A DNA stretch of 64,000 nucleotides from Apricaphanius iberus (lineage: Eukaryota > Chordata > Actinopteri > Cyprinodontiformes > Aphaniidae): positions 434,001 through 498,000 of the forward strand of contig JAPXFQ010001709.1 in NCBI GenBank assembly GCA_028564705.1, given 5' to 3'. Positions within the stretch are counted from its first letter, which is position 1. Every line of letters starts with the position of its first letter. The translations under genes and the position numbers were made by a program. Shown here piece after piece: positions 12,132 to 24,129 of the stretch. The notes beneath the pieces were generated by a model. It made no database searches, had not been told where the DNA came from, and worked only from the letters and a program-made list of their open reading frames with translations.

Positions 12132-12155
12132 AACGGCTCTTTTGAGAGCCACCCA
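12132..12155 (+). promoter_or_regulatory. Histone-mRNA-like 3' stem-loop
   Basis: The sequence AACGGCTCTTTTGAGAGCC followed by ACCCA matches the replication-dependent histone 3' stem-loop: 6-bp stem GGCTCT/AGAGCC, 4-nt loop (TTTG here, usually TTTC or TTTA) and the 3' ACCCA flank. In histone mRNAs this binds SLBP. No histone coding sequence lies upstream: the nearest frame (ATG near 12040) encodes no histone-like residues. It sits about 100 bp inside the right end of the copy A element. It could be captured from a histone gene or be chance. Confidence 0.5.
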
Positions 12156-12254
12156 CAAACCTCTTAACCCCCTGCCGCACGTCATCGCGCTCCTCCATTG
12201 ACATAACATGTACACCTGACTCGCTGCTCGCTTAATTCGCTTTTGGTGTCTACG

Positions 12255-14370
12255 TACAGTTAGTATTCATGAGATGTTAACAACCGATTGGCTAACAGTA
12301 AAGAAAATCTTCTGCTTCCTTGGAACAAAGACTAACTGAACTTACTTTGCTGTTAGCATTCCAAAGACAAATTCCAACCATTTCTTCCTCAAATCTTCTT
12401 TCTTAGCTAAAAACGAAATGATTATGCGTTTTCTCCACAAATAATCAAAAGACTGAGCATGTTCTGGAGATGCGCTAATAGTTAACTTCAACAAGCCAAG
12501 ATGCACTCTGCTCCCTCCTGCCGGAAAATCAATACAACCTTCCCGTAGGTGGTCAAAAACAATGAACACTAATTATTACTAATTATCTCTATGATGTATA
12601 ATAAAAAACTGAAACAACACATCAGCACAAAAAGCTTCTTAAATTGTCAGTCAGGATGGTTAATGGGTTATGATTTGAGTTTTTCTTCCACAGCCACAGG
12701 TTATAGAGTAAATTCTAAGGCCCCAGAGAAAGCTTATATCTAACCTCTCCAGAGCGGAGAATCTGGACCTACATCCTCGCTCCGCACTTCATTGAAGCCT
12801 GCATTGATGCAGGCTTCAGGGAATGCCATTACCCATAATCCATTGCTGCGTGTAGAATTTTGTGAGTAGAAGGTGAAAAAATGGCTCGAGCTGCTTCTCC
12901 CAAAAAAAAAATGATTTTCCAAGTATAAGGGTGTCAGTTTGCTCTCAAAATTGCCAAGGACAATAACCATAAACTGGAGTCTAGTTTGAAGACTGCTGGG
13001 GTTAAAAATCTTAATATATGGGCTATATATTCATCTGGTTGACGTTTTTAACTGCAACATCCACTATAGTGTATTAACAGATCGACGGCTCAAAATATTG
13101 AGTAGTTTATCATTGTGTACGTGAGTAATTACAGTTGAAGGTTTAGCTGCTGCAGAGATGCGTTACATAAATGTTGAAAAATAGGATTTACTGATATCGT
13201 GTGAGAATTTTCGGATATGATACACCAAAAATATTATACACTGTGTGTTTTCAGCAAGTCATAAAAAAAACTTTAAATTAAAGAAAAACACATATTCCTC
13301 TACATTTTAAATAAAATTCCATTTGGGACGGTTGCTTCGCGTCGGACGGTTGCTTCCGCATTCATTATCCCTTACATATCACACTTGAGGTCATGCTGTT
13401 GTGTGGAATATCAGAACTGGTGTGATTTGGTCGTAGGCACTGCTTAAATATTGCTTTAATAGCCTACATTTTCTGTAAATAAATAAACATATACAGGTAA
13501 TAACTGATTAAAATCCAATATGTTATATAAATCTGGACTTTATGGCATAGAATTTGCTAGAAACAATTTGTATTTATCAAACTTAGATGATTTGTTTTAG
13601 TTTTATCATATCAAGCAGCAAAATAACTCAAAGTGTGACGGGCACCCACATTTTGGTTGTCATAGAGATATGACGCCGTGGCACAGTTCTACGATGTGAT
13701 CCTTGCTGTCCCAATACTACTATTATAGTAGTAGTAAGAGACGGGAAAATTATAATGTAAACTACCTTGGGTCTGTTTGATCATGAAAAAAAATGCAGTG
13801 CAATAGTTTGCTTTCTATGAAAAATAATACATGGATTACATATTTTTCTAGCTTTTACAATTCTAAAGGTGTTTATTTTATGACTTTATCCCTTTTCCTT
13901 TTGGTTTCTGTTCTCTTTTAACCTCAATCTCATTAATAATGCAAAAGTGAGCTCGTTAGTCAACTTTAGCTACATTGGTTTTGTTATCATATGTCCAATA
14001 ATTTGTGATATAATTTGGGTAAAACTCTAAGAACTTTATCTAATTAACTCTTTGTTGAACTAACCTTCCGGCTGCTTCCTGCTTGCATAACCAGTTCCAG
14101 CCAGATGCAAACAAAAAAATATGACATCTAAGTTTGGCACCAAGACATTACCTAAAAAGACAACCTGGAAAAAGCCTTTTTAGCAGCTTGGTTGAACAAT
14201 GTGTATCTCAATATGTCAGCCCTAGCAATTCTACTGAGGAGGTGGCAGAAGGGATGATCGGCATTAAAATGTTCTCAAAGTTTGGAGGGTTTAGGTTTAC
14301 ATCCAGCAACCAATTCTATGTTTACCTGAGGATGATTAGGGAGCAATTTGACAGTCTGTTGGCATGGTGG
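12255..14370. other. Intron segment, nothing recognised
   Basis: AT-rich non-coding DNA between element A and the LTR element. There is a short direct repeat of GGACGGTTGCTTC near 13327-13358 and a 9-bp perfect palindrome around 13720-13738 (TACTACTAT/ATAGTAGTA). The open frame at 14134-14421 runs into the LTR and shows no domain, so it is not called. Confidence 0.45.
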
Positions 14371-14987
14371 TGTCGTGACTCATATTTTTTGGGGCTACTT
14401 TGTGCAACGGTCTCGTATTGAATATGTTTGTATAGTCCTTGGTTGGTGTTCAGAAAGTAAAAGTCTGTTTTAATTAGCTTGCATGATGGGTTTGTCAGTA
14501 TGGTTTATGGGGCTAAGCTTTTAAGTCGTAAAACTTATTTCTAAAGTTTATGGCAGGTAGTAAAAGGATGTTTAGATAAGAAACTGGGAGAAAAGTTTTT
14601 AGAGAAGCAGATAGCCATTTAACCATAAATTTTTATAATGAACCTTTGACCCAGAACAGAGACGACTCATTTTCTGACTCCAGGATTCTCTGACAGCAAA
14701 TCATTGCTCAGACATTGTTTGGAAATGATCGGATTGGAGTAAGATTTCGAGGAGAAGGAACGCCTACAACCCTGGCAGGCCCGGTTGTCTATAAAAGTTT
14801 TGACATGAAAATCATTCAATGTTCAGCTTTCTTTAAGTCTGGACCACAGAGAAACTAGGGCAACTTTCTCTGTAAACTGCAATTTGTTAATCTGTTCAAA
14901 ATAAATGTTAAACTGGAAATTGGCTCCATTTTGTCTCTGCTTGAACATACATTGAATTACTTATGATAATTATTTAATTCAACAACA
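14371..14987 (+). repeat. 5' LTR (617 bp)
   Basis: Starts TGTCGTGACTC and ends TTCAACAACA. A TATAAAAG box at 14790-14797 and AATAAA at 14900-14905 give a normal U3-R-U5 order, with transcription probably starting about 25-30 bp after the TATA box. It aligns over its whole length with the 3' LTR at 18880-19501. Confidence 0.93.
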
Positions 14988-14991
14988 AAAT

Positions 14992-15007
14992 TGGTGACCT
15001 CGACGTG
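14992..15007 (+). promoter_or_regulatory. Primer binding site, tRNA-Trp type
   Basis: TGGTGACCTCGACGTG lies 4 nt after the 5' LTR. It complements the 3' end of vertebrate tRNA-Trp (CACGUCGGGGUCACCA) at 15 of 16 positions; the one mismatch is a C-to-T that still allows G-U pairing. tRNA-Trp is the known primer of avian sarcoma/leukosis viruses. Confidence 0.8.
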
Positions 15008-18000
15008 TGCAGGGTTTTGGACCGAAATCCAGTTATTTTTTTAAGTTAATTAACGGACATGTATTTGCTCTATTGACAATCTGCGCAGAGTTGCGTAGTT
15101 TTTTAATTCTATTGATAGGTTAATCTAACATTGGGTAATGTTGTCATGCAAGTTAAATATGTTTTTTGTTTTTTGTTTTTGAGCAGATTGACTGTTGCAA
15201 GCCGGTGGTTGAAGCGGCTCCATTGTATGTGTCTCTCTTCTGAGCAGGACTGCGACCTGCTTTGCGCTCCGCAGAGAAACACCGGTGCCTGCTGGGAGAT
15301 GGAGTTTGTTACTCTGCAGGACAATGGAGCAGATGGACCGGATGGTGCGGTCCCTTCAACGACTCAAAATCGGAACCAAAGTGCGGATCGGGGCTGGAGA
15401 AGTGGCGATCTCAATTACGGAAGGACGCTTTCGTAAGATTGTTCGAGGCTGGCAAACGGAAAATAGATTAAGGAGCGCCTGGGTTGCCCTCTGTTAATCT
15501 GAACGGATTACTTTGAACTGCTTGCGTTTCTTTCAAACGTGCGCGTCAGCACCGCAAATTGAAATGGGAAATGGTCCGGCATTTTTGGTGAGGTCCGATG
15601 AGGTTAGTGTTTTAATTTCTGCTGGTACGAGTATTGTGTCTGTATGTGTGTGTGTGAGATGTTTTTTACGCAGGCGCTTTGCGAGACGTGCTGGTGATGT
15701 TGCGTTTTGTGTTAAAATGTTATAGTATAAATAATGAACTCGAGTATAATAAATAAATTAACATAGATAAATAAATATATAACTGAATATGATGGATAAC
15801 TGAAATTAAATATCTATAAGTATTAGTTGTGAACATTTACGACAGGCCATCAGAGCGGCCGCCCTAAGCTAGGAGCTAATACTGTGTGAGTTGTTTGCTT
15901 GATAGCGCGGCTAACATACGATAGCTGTGCCTATGTGTTTTGATAAATAAATTAGTGGTTATAGGCGGTTTTCTGCCATCTGTTCGAGTCTTTTGAGGGG
16001 TTTTCTGGAAGCCGGCGCCAGGAAATTTCTCAAAGCGGACTACGAAACTTGTAACAGACTGGTCTGAAACCTCCGCGATAAAATAATTAATTAGGTCTAC
16101 AAGCCACAGCTTATAATGTTGTGTTTTTTTTTGTTAATGGTTTTGGGCTGTACCGGACGTAGTTGAATCGGTGTTTGCTGTGCGGGACGGCTAGAATTGG
16201 AAAAATATGTTTCAGTCCGCGTGGACGAACAGGAGGATGTTTTGTTCGTGCCGAATTAAAGTTTGGTACAGTGGTATAAATTGTGCGGATTAAGTCCTGG
16301 TATTGCGGTAAGTCATCTTCTAAAGTGTTTGTTGTGATTTTCTGGACTGTTTTCGCCGTACGTTTTGTGCTGTTTTAGCTTTCGTTTCACAGAGAACGCT
16401 AACGGTAGCACGTTGCTATAGGCTGTTGTGCTAAGTTAGCGGTGGTGGCTAACTGCATGTTCTATGTGTTGCGAGCTGAAAGTTGATTTTGGATAGAAAG
16501 TGATTACAGACTCCTGCAGACGATTGTCTTGTTAAGACTTAAACGAATTTGGATTTTGTTAAATTTTTCTGGTTACTTAGGATGTAAAACGGCCAAATTT
16601 ATTTGGGATAATTATGCATGTTACAATTAAACGAAAATGACTAAGAACAGTTACTCATGAGTCGATTCTGACTTGGTGTAGTTTTAATTTTTGATTTCAT
16701 CTTTAAAATTAAAAAGAGGGAGTTTATAGTCAAAATAAAAGATGCATTTTTTGAATCTTTAAATAGGTGGATTTTTTGCTTTTTTTGATTGATCTAAGCA
16801 GGAGTTGTTAAGTTGGCCTAAATAAAGATAAAGCTATAAGTAGTAATTATAAGCATTTAACGAAAAGCAAACGGTATTAATTGGAAAGCAACAAACTGGT
16901 TTAAATTATTTAAATAAGCACCGTGTTGAATGGTACAGAAAATGAGTCTGTGATTTAAATAAGTATCATTTATGCTAAAAAATTATGTTTGGCTTATTTC
17001 TGATGGCTCTATAGACTTTAGAAATATAGCTTGGTCTCTGAATGAATGACCTAAAGGAGACTGGTGTTAAATTATTTACACAATTGAACATTCTTAAGGA
17101 TTTTATGGACAAAAATGCTTATTGGAGTTATCAAAATTTAACTGGGGCTCATGAAGTAACCCAGTACATTTCAATTCCGTTACAAATTAAATGTCTTTAC
17201 CATGCAAAACAACACTTATCATAGTGATAGTTTATAAACTAGTGGGATTTGAATGTTTGGTTTTAAAAAAGAAAACATTAAAACACAGAGTCATCTTTAA
17301 GTAATCAGTTTGTTTTTTAACAGACTGGGGATAAATTTGGAATTGGTCTAAGGATTGAAAGTAACAATTAAAGTCTTGGTAGATTTCTTTAAGAACAAGT
17401 AATGAATATTACCGGTGATCGATAATGATGGTTTAATTTGAAAGTAAGAAGTAAATTCTAAATTCATTTATTTTGATCGTGTAGAGGCAAAATGTGATTG
17501 GACCAGTTACATTGAAGTAATTTTTACCATATATTTGAATGCACATTTTGTTTTGACAAATAAGAATCGGTTTTGGGTTTGAAATTTAAGATTAATCTTT
17601 CAGATGTTCTTAAGCTAGTTTATTTGATGCTGAGAGTAAATTTACAGATCCTAAAACATTTTGGAATAGATCTGATCCTAGAATAATGACATAATATATC
17701 ATTTGATTAGTGGGGACTCTGTAACTGACAATTTATTTAGATTTTTGATTTTATTTTCTTTATTTTTTCTTATTTTTATTTTTATTTTTTGTTTTTTCCT
17801 CTTTCTCTCTCAAAATTTATATATTTGGTTCGACTTGGATTATGACCCAGATTTTTGAACTGCGGTCTGTTTATTAATTAGAACTTTGGAAAATGTTAAT
17901 TTGGGAAGCTGGATTAAAGAAAACGTGATTCAGTGGAAATGTATTTGAAATCTCTAGAAGCTTCAATTTAATTTGGTGTTTATCATTGGAGAAAAGAAAA

Positions 18001-18857
18001 TAAAAAAGAAGCCTGAGAGGAAAAGAGGGATTTACAGAAGAAGATCACAACTCACCAATCAGCTGCACAGCAGGTTTTGACCAGCCCACAACGGTGGGCT
18101 AAGCTATAGGAAGCGGGGCCTGTCTGTGCATTTGTGTATATTGGGGGAAATGCTCAATTAATGAAGTAATTGGCATTTCAGAGAGTGGTTATTTGCAAAT
18201 TTGGGAGTAAAAACTGGAACACTAAAAAATAGGAGCCCTCCACACTGATCAGCTCTGTATATCGCTCTCCAGCTGCCAGGAGCCATTGAGGGGGATAAAA
18301 TGAGTGAAGAAAGAGGATCAGAATACAAATAAAGACTGAACATTTATTAATAATTTTTTTTGCATTTTACAGGTTGTTTAACTATTTTATTCACAAGTGA
18401 AGAGTCGTAACACTGCCTAAAAGGGTTCTTAATACCTTCTATTTCACAGGTTTCTTAACACTTTAAGTTTGATTTCTTTCAGAATATAATATAGTAATAA
18501 TGTCTATGTTCATGGATTTTCTGAGCTTCTTCCACAGTATTAACATGTATCAAGTCAGATTTAATTATTTCTTCACATGTAAGACATTCTTATACATTGT
18601 GGGTTTTGAATTAGTTTGTGGGAATTGTTAAAATAAATTTTTTGGTTAATGCCAAAAGAGGGTGAATCTATGATTAACAGATTTACATTTTTTAATGAGA
18701 GTTAAGGTTAAAAAAGGTACTTTAATAGTTTGTGTTTTGAATTTTAGTAAACTGATGAAATTTCTTGGATTTGATTTCTTGCATTCTCAAAATGCTTTAC
18801 AGGTTTTGATCTTAAGTTCTAAACACGTACGTATAGAGGAGATATCAATCTATTTTT

Positions 18858-18878
18858 AAAAAAGATTGAAAGAGGGAA
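18858..18878 (+). promoter_or_regulatory. Polypurine tract
   Basis: A purine-rich run, with one TT interruption, ends 1-2 nt before the 3' LTR and includes GAAAGAGGGAA. This is the expected place and composition for plus-strand primer formation in an LTR element. Confidence 0.75.
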
Positions 18879-18879
18879 T

Positions 18880-19501
18880 TGTCGTGACTCATATTTTTTG
18901 GGGCTACTTTGTGCAACGGTCTCGTATTGAATATGTTTGTATAGTCCTTGATTGGTGTTCAGAAAGTAAAAGTCTGTTTTAATTAGCTTGCATGATGGTG
19001 GTTTGTCAGTATGGTTTATGGGGCTAAGCTTTTAAGTCGTAAAACTTTTGGCTAAAGTTTATGGCAGGTTGTAAAAGCAGGATGTTTAGATAAGAAACTG
19101 GGAGAAAAGTTTTTAGAGAAGCAGATAGCCATTTAACCATAAATTTTTATAATGAACCTTTGACCCAGAACAGAGACGACTCATTTTCTGACTCCAGGAT
19201 TCTCTGACAGCAAATCATTGCTCAGACATTGTTTGGAAATGATCGGATTGGAGTAAGATTTCGAGGAGAAGGAACGCCTACAACCCTGGCAGGCCCGGTT
19301 GTCTATAAAAGTTTTGACATGAAAATCATTCAATGTTCAGATTTCTTTAAGTCTGGACCACAGAGAAACTAGGGCAACTTTCTCTGTAAACTGCAATTTC
19401 TTAATCTGTTCAAAATAAATGTTAAACTGGAAATTGGCTCCATTTTGTCTCTGCTTGAACATACATTGAATTACTTATGATAATTATTTAATTCAACAAC
19501 A
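18880..19501 (+). repeat. 3' LTR (622 bp)
   Basis: Full-length match to the 5' LTR; the 5-bp length difference is explained by a 2-bp and a 3-bp insertion. TATAAAAG is at 19304-19311 and the poly(A) signal AATAAA at 19414-19419. GTGG follows immediately, matching the 4 bp before the 5' LTR. Confidence 0.93.
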
Positions 19502-19726
19502 GTGGTGAGAAGTGCCACAAAATTAAACCAACAGAAATAAACTCAACCTCAGGCTGCCCATTACCTAGATAGAAACATGGCAAAATAATCAGTGTTATTT
19601 CCTTTGAATAGCTGTACTGAGGATTCATCACAGAGCACTGTAGACAAAATATAAAACCTTAGTGATGTCTGAATGAGGGAAATATGCATCCATGTGCTCA
19701 GTTCCAGACAATGATTCTATGACAAC

Positions 19727-19990
19727 ATAGTGCATTGCACAAGTATTCAATCCACCAAAAAACGTCTTTTTTTATTAGGATATTATGCAACAGACTAATA
19801 CCAACCTGTCCATGACTGTATAGTAAAAAGGAAAGCATTCGTGTTGATTTATTTCCTTCAAAATTTTTTGAAATAAAAAGCTAAAATATTTTGTATTAAT
19901 TTCATTCTCTTGTACTCTAATACCACAAAATAAAATTCAGGTCAACAAACTGGCTTTAGAAGTTCAAATGAGTGTAATTTTGCTGTTCTG
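19727..19990. mobile_element. Old Tc1-like terminal fragment
   Basis: The sequence reads TGCATTGCACAAGTATTCAA and continues with diverged text typical of the long terminal repeat of fish Tc1-like elements (a block around ACTCTAATACCACAAAATAA near 19915). Only one end is visible and it is clearly degraded. No transposase sequence follows. Confidence 0.5.
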
Positions 19991-20149
19991 CAAAAGCTTT
20001 AGATGATCCTAACAGGAAATTATTGGATAAAGAGAAGAAGGAAACGTAGTCTCTAAATGTGGAAAGCCCCACAATATTTGCAGCTGTACTAGCACTTAAA
20101 AGGTGGTTCTTTAATGAATAACTTAGGATTGGCTCAGTACTATGGGCAG

Positions 20150-22290
20150 AAATGTGTACCATCACAAACTGAATTTGAATTGTCTCACTAGTGATGACTT
20201 TATGGGATTCTTCATAAGTTAAATAAATTCTATTAAAAACAAAATCACTGGCATTCTCCCAAACATGATTAACTCTCTTTCAGTAAATGAGACAGTATTG
20301 GATTGATTCAGTTGAACTTTCAGAATTATCACAGATACTAGCGTCATCTAAACCCTCATCTTGTATGTTAGACCCAATACCAACCAAATTATTTAAGGAA
20401 GTGTTCCCTCTGGTTACTGGTCATATTTTAGACATGATGAATAAATCTTGAATAAATGGATATGTAACACAGGAAGTTAAGGTTGTTGTAATTAAACCTT
20501 TACTTAAGTAACCCTCCCTCAATAAAGATGACTCTGCTAATTACAGACCTATATGTAACCTTCCTTTCTTACCCAAAAATCTTGAGAAAATAGTTTCTAC
20601 TAAAGTATGTGAGCATCTAAACAGCAACAACCTGTTTGAGGAATTTCAGTCAGGTTTTAGAGCTCATCATAGCACTGAAACAGCACTGGTAAAAGTTAAT
20701 AATGATATTCTAATGGCCTCAGATAATGGATTTGTGACTGTTCTGGTCTTGTTAGATCTCAGCGTTGCTTTTGACACAGTGAATCATAATATTCTCTTAG
20801 GCTCAAACATGTTGTAGGGATTAAGGGAACAGAACTAAGCTCGTTTAAATCATATCTGTCCAACAGATTCCAGTTTGTTCATTTGAATGATACATCTTCA
20901 CACTCAAAGGGTTACTTGTGGAGTACCAGAGGGTTCTGTACTTGGATAATTTCTCTTTACTATATATATGCTTCCAATTGGTAAAATAATTAAGACAATA
21001 TGGTATGAATTTCCACAGCTTTGCTGATAATACACAACTATTTATCCATAAAGCCTGATGAATCAAATCAGCAAGGTAGATTACAGGCATGTCTCAAAGA
21101 CATAAAAAACTGGATGACTGAATTTGTTTCTAAATTAAGACAAGACAGAAGTGGTTTTCTTTGGACCAGAAGCTTTAAAAAGAAAAGTACTAAGTCAATC
21201 ACTTCATCTGGATGGAATTAAATTGGCCTCTGGTAATAGTGGAAATAACCTCTGTGTAATTTATGACCGAGACATTACATTTAAATCCCATATTAAACAG
21301 GCTTTCACCTCGGGAATATTCCAAAAATTAGAAACATCCTGTCCAGGATTGATGCTGAGAAACTAGTCCATGCATTTGTTAATTTAAGGCTGGACTACTG
21401 TAATTCCTTATTATCAAGAAGTCCACAAAATACAATTAAAGGCCTTCAGTTTATCCAAAATAAAACTGCAGCAAGAGTTCTGATGAATATTAGAAATAGA
21501 GATCAAATTTCTAGTGTTTAATGCTTCTCTCCATTGGCTCCCTGTTAAATCCAGAATAGAGTTTAAGATCCTCCTCCTTACATATAAAGCCCTTAATAGT
21601 CAAGCTCCATCATACATCAGATATCTGATTGTTCCATATGTTCCTAACAGAGCACTTCATTCTCAGAATGCAGGTCTACTGGTAGTTCCTAGGATTTCTA
21701 AAAGTAGAATATTTTAGTTATCAGGCTCTTCTGCTGTGGAACCATTTCCCAGTTTTAGTCCATGAGGCAGATACTCTGTCTGTTTTTAAGATTAGGCTTA
21801 AAACCTTCCTTTTTGATAAAGCTTATAGCTAGGATGGCTTAGGTTATCCTGAGCCATCTCTGTAGTTATGCTGCTATAGGTTTAGACAGTTGGAGGACAA
21901 ACTGACCACTTTTCTTCTCTCTCCTACTACTCTCCAGATGTATTTTTCTGCTGTTATTGTGATTGTTAACCTGGTTTTCTCTCAGTGTTTGTCTCTCCAT
22001 AGAAGCTCCACACAGTCTGGTATCCTGCTAAGCCATAGTGCCCCCTGCTGTATGGGGAGCATCGGTTCAGATGATGCTCTAAGTGACCGAGCATCCTGCA
22101 TTTCCTGTGATCATTTTTGTTTTCATTTTCTTTAATGTATAAAGTACTCTTATATTAGCTCTTTTGTTTTTTTCTGTGTCTCTTCTCCGTCTTCTCAAAC
22201 CCCCAGACTGTCATGGCAGATGTACGCTTGTACCGCTTAAAAAAATACCAGTTTGGCACCAGTACTGTATAAAACAAACATTATCCATAC
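20150..22290 (+). pseudogene. L2-type LINE, decayed RT and C-terminus
   Basis: This is a non-LTR retrotransposon remnant in the L2 style of fish genomes. In order: LDPIPTKLFKE (20370), [13 protein letters not shown] (20543), [18 protein letters not shown] (20643), [15 protein letters not shown] (RT motif with first catalytic Asp, 20755), FADNTQLF (20-kb palm box, 21020, where FADD has become FADN), LHWLPVKSRIEFKILLLTYK (21532) and TFLFDKAY (21808). Several frameshifts, stops and a missing piece before 21000 break the frame. The endonuclease part is absent, so it is 5'-truncated. A 3' untranslated region runs to about 22290. Confidence 0.9.
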
Positions 22291-24129
22291 CTAGTTAGAA
22301 GAAGAAAATGTCTTACTTCTGTTTTTTTATGTTTTTAATTTTCTCATCTTCACATTTTGATTGTTTAACAAGAATTAATGAGTCCACCAGAATCAGAAGA
22401 CACCTCACAAAGGACTTCATTAACTTTCAATCTTGCATCCTATTCCTTTCACAGAAGATGATGAGTTAGATTCTGTGCTTATCCTATTAATCCTGATAAT
22501 TTGAGAGCAGAACCAGCAGAAAGGCAATTTAAATGCTATCAAAGTGAGAAACAAAACTGAGCAAAATAGGAGGTGGTATTGTGTCAGAACCATGAAGGAG
22601 AAAGGGGAAGCTAGCTTTGAGCAAAACTGTCATGGATATTGCTCAAAAGATTTACATCAACCGAAGATTATAGAAGTTTGGAAGAACAAAACGAATTAAA
22701 CTTCATTTACTTCGTTCCTTGGCCATCTACACATGCAACTAGCTCCATGAAGATCAGATAAACAAATCTACCTTCTCCAAGTAACTGAACAAACATTAGT
22801 AGGAAAACTGAGGAAAATAATACTTGAAGCATGTGTGTGTGAATGCCAATAAAATGAGAGAAAATAAACAAGTAGAGACAGTGGGCTGAACAGAGAGCTG
22901 CTGTTACCAGTATAAGCATCAACAAGCACACATTGACTGTTACTAGCAGAGAGAGAGGCAAATATATTTCATTGTTATTGAAACAAACAGGAAGGTCAGA
23001 GCTGCCTCTTAAAAACTAGTAATACTACATTGTGTATACACAAACACAAACACACACACACTTTCCTCCACTGTTCTTTGTGAATCATCAAAAGAAGAGC
23101 TCTCAGATCAGCAGTAATTCATCCCCCCCTCGTGTGCAGGTTTACAGTATCCCGAGAGCTTTATCATTTCATTACACTAAGATCAATGTCCTAAGCCCCC
23201 CAACCCCACCCCCCCCACCCCCACCCCCCATACAACACACAAACCTGCCAATTACTCACACAGTCTTTAAAGATCCTGGCAGCCTGTAAGTGGATTAGGT
23301 GAGAAGTGGGGGAAGGAACACAGTTTGGGAGCTGAAAGTGATCAGACTTCAAAGGACTAGCTTTCGACACGACGAGTTAAAATTCATACAGTGTGTGACG
23401 GGATGCACAGTACCACAAGTTTGCGCTGGTTTACATGTGATGCTTTGTGACTCGCTGTCAGATTTAGAACATCTGCACAGTTTCCAGTTCGACACTTTTA
23501 CTATGTCTGCACCAACATCATTTGGGCACAGATAGAGCAGAAAGAGAAAGCATAACAGAGGTAGTTAAAGGGCTGAGGTACATGACCACCTTGCTGGAGG
23601 GCCCGACTATGAGTGACCTACAAAAGCTTGAAGTGTTGCTGAAAAGTTCTGCTTCACTAATTAAAAGTTATTGCTAGGTAATTACAGACAGAGATTGCAG
23701 TAGTTTAAAGAAGTTAAAAATATACGTATTTGTACAAGTCTTTCCTCCTTCATGGTCAACCAACTGAAATCTGATCACATTTAGTGGTGGTTCAAGACAA
23801 GAAAATGAGGCTCACTGATCGGGATGCTATCTAGTTGAACCCTAGAAATATATTCTTAGTTTCCTCCAAAGTATTCTTGACACCTTTTCTAGTCTCATTC
23901 CCAAATCTAGTTTTGCCTAGGACCTGAAGGTGCATTCATTAACTGCTGCTTGTTGACTGAGGTTGGATTATAACATGAAGTCTTTTCTTTAACTTTAAAT
24001 GCCAGAAGGGTATTCCTAAAGATGATTTAAATCATCCTTCTTTCACTAGTGAGCTGAAAGCCGACTAGCTTTCCATAAATGTTTACCTGCAAGCAGTCCA
24101 ACATCCAATGCAATGCAACACTGTCCTTA
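22291..24129. other. Intron segment with simple repeats
   Basis: Non-coding DNA. It contains a CA-rich run at 23034-23062 and the C-rich tract listed separately. No exon with usable splice sites was found. The open frames at 22707-22961 (minus) and 23032-23289 are low-complexity or have no domain. Confidence 0.4.
23194..23231 (-). repeat. C-rich tract, G-quadruplex potential on the minus strand
   Basis: The plus strand has five C-runs of 4 to 8 separated by one or two A (for example CCAACCCCACCCCCCCCACC). The complementary strand therefore holds five G-runs with 1-2-nt loops, satisfying the usual G3+N1-7 pattern. It lies in the Rab transcript strand. Confidence 0.8.

Larger units (their letters stand above)
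11495..12254. mobile_element. Non-autonomous DNA element, family ABC copy A
   Basis: The ends are inverted: TGTCCACACCAAAAGCG on the left and, read inward from the right, CGTAGACACCAAAAGCG (3 mismatches in 17). The interior is GC- and CpG-rich unlike the flanks. It shares with copies B (37696) and C (42786) a subterminal block near the right end of the form CCRT-GACWT-ACATGTA. No transposase is present. The superfamily is not certain; PIF/Harbinger or ISL2EU types are candidates because of the ACACC terminus. The target duplication was not identified. Confidence 0.55.
14988..18879 (+). other. LTR-element interior without recognised coding sequence
   Basis: About 3.9 kb. The first 1.5 kb is CpG- and GC-richer than the surroundings and contains several short overlapping open frames at 15131-15725 (60-100 codons each), none with a domain I can name. 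The rest is AT-rich, with a T-rich run around 17735-17815 and a second purine-rich stretch near 17990-18032. No retroviral or retrotransposon protein motif (such as a CCHC knuckle or a YxDD box) was seen in any frame. It is most like the large non-coding interiors of LARD-type elements. Confidence 0.75.
14371..19501 (+). mobile_element. Non-autonomous LTR retrotransposon, 5.1 kb, no gag/pol
   Basis: This is a complete LTR element: two near-identical direct repeats with TG...CA ends, a primer binding site right after the 5' LTR, a purine tract right before the 3' LTR, and GTGG flanking both sides (14367-14370 and 19502-19505) as a likely 4-bp target duplication. The about 3.9-kb interior has no recognisable gag, protease, RT, RNase H, integrase or env. 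It would have to be moved by proteins of another element. LTR divergence (about 7 substitutions and 2 small indels over 617 bp) suggests a recent insertion. Without pol, I cannot say whether it belongs with Gypsy, Copia, BEL or endogenous retroviruses. Confidence 0.9.

Noticed and set aside
11900..12135. Histone gene upstream of the histone-like stem-loop
   Set aside because: All frames were read; none resembles H1, H2A, H2B, H3 or H4.
14134..14421. 95-codon plus-strand frame
   Set aside because: Runs from unrelated DNA into the 5' LTR; no conserved domain, so chance.
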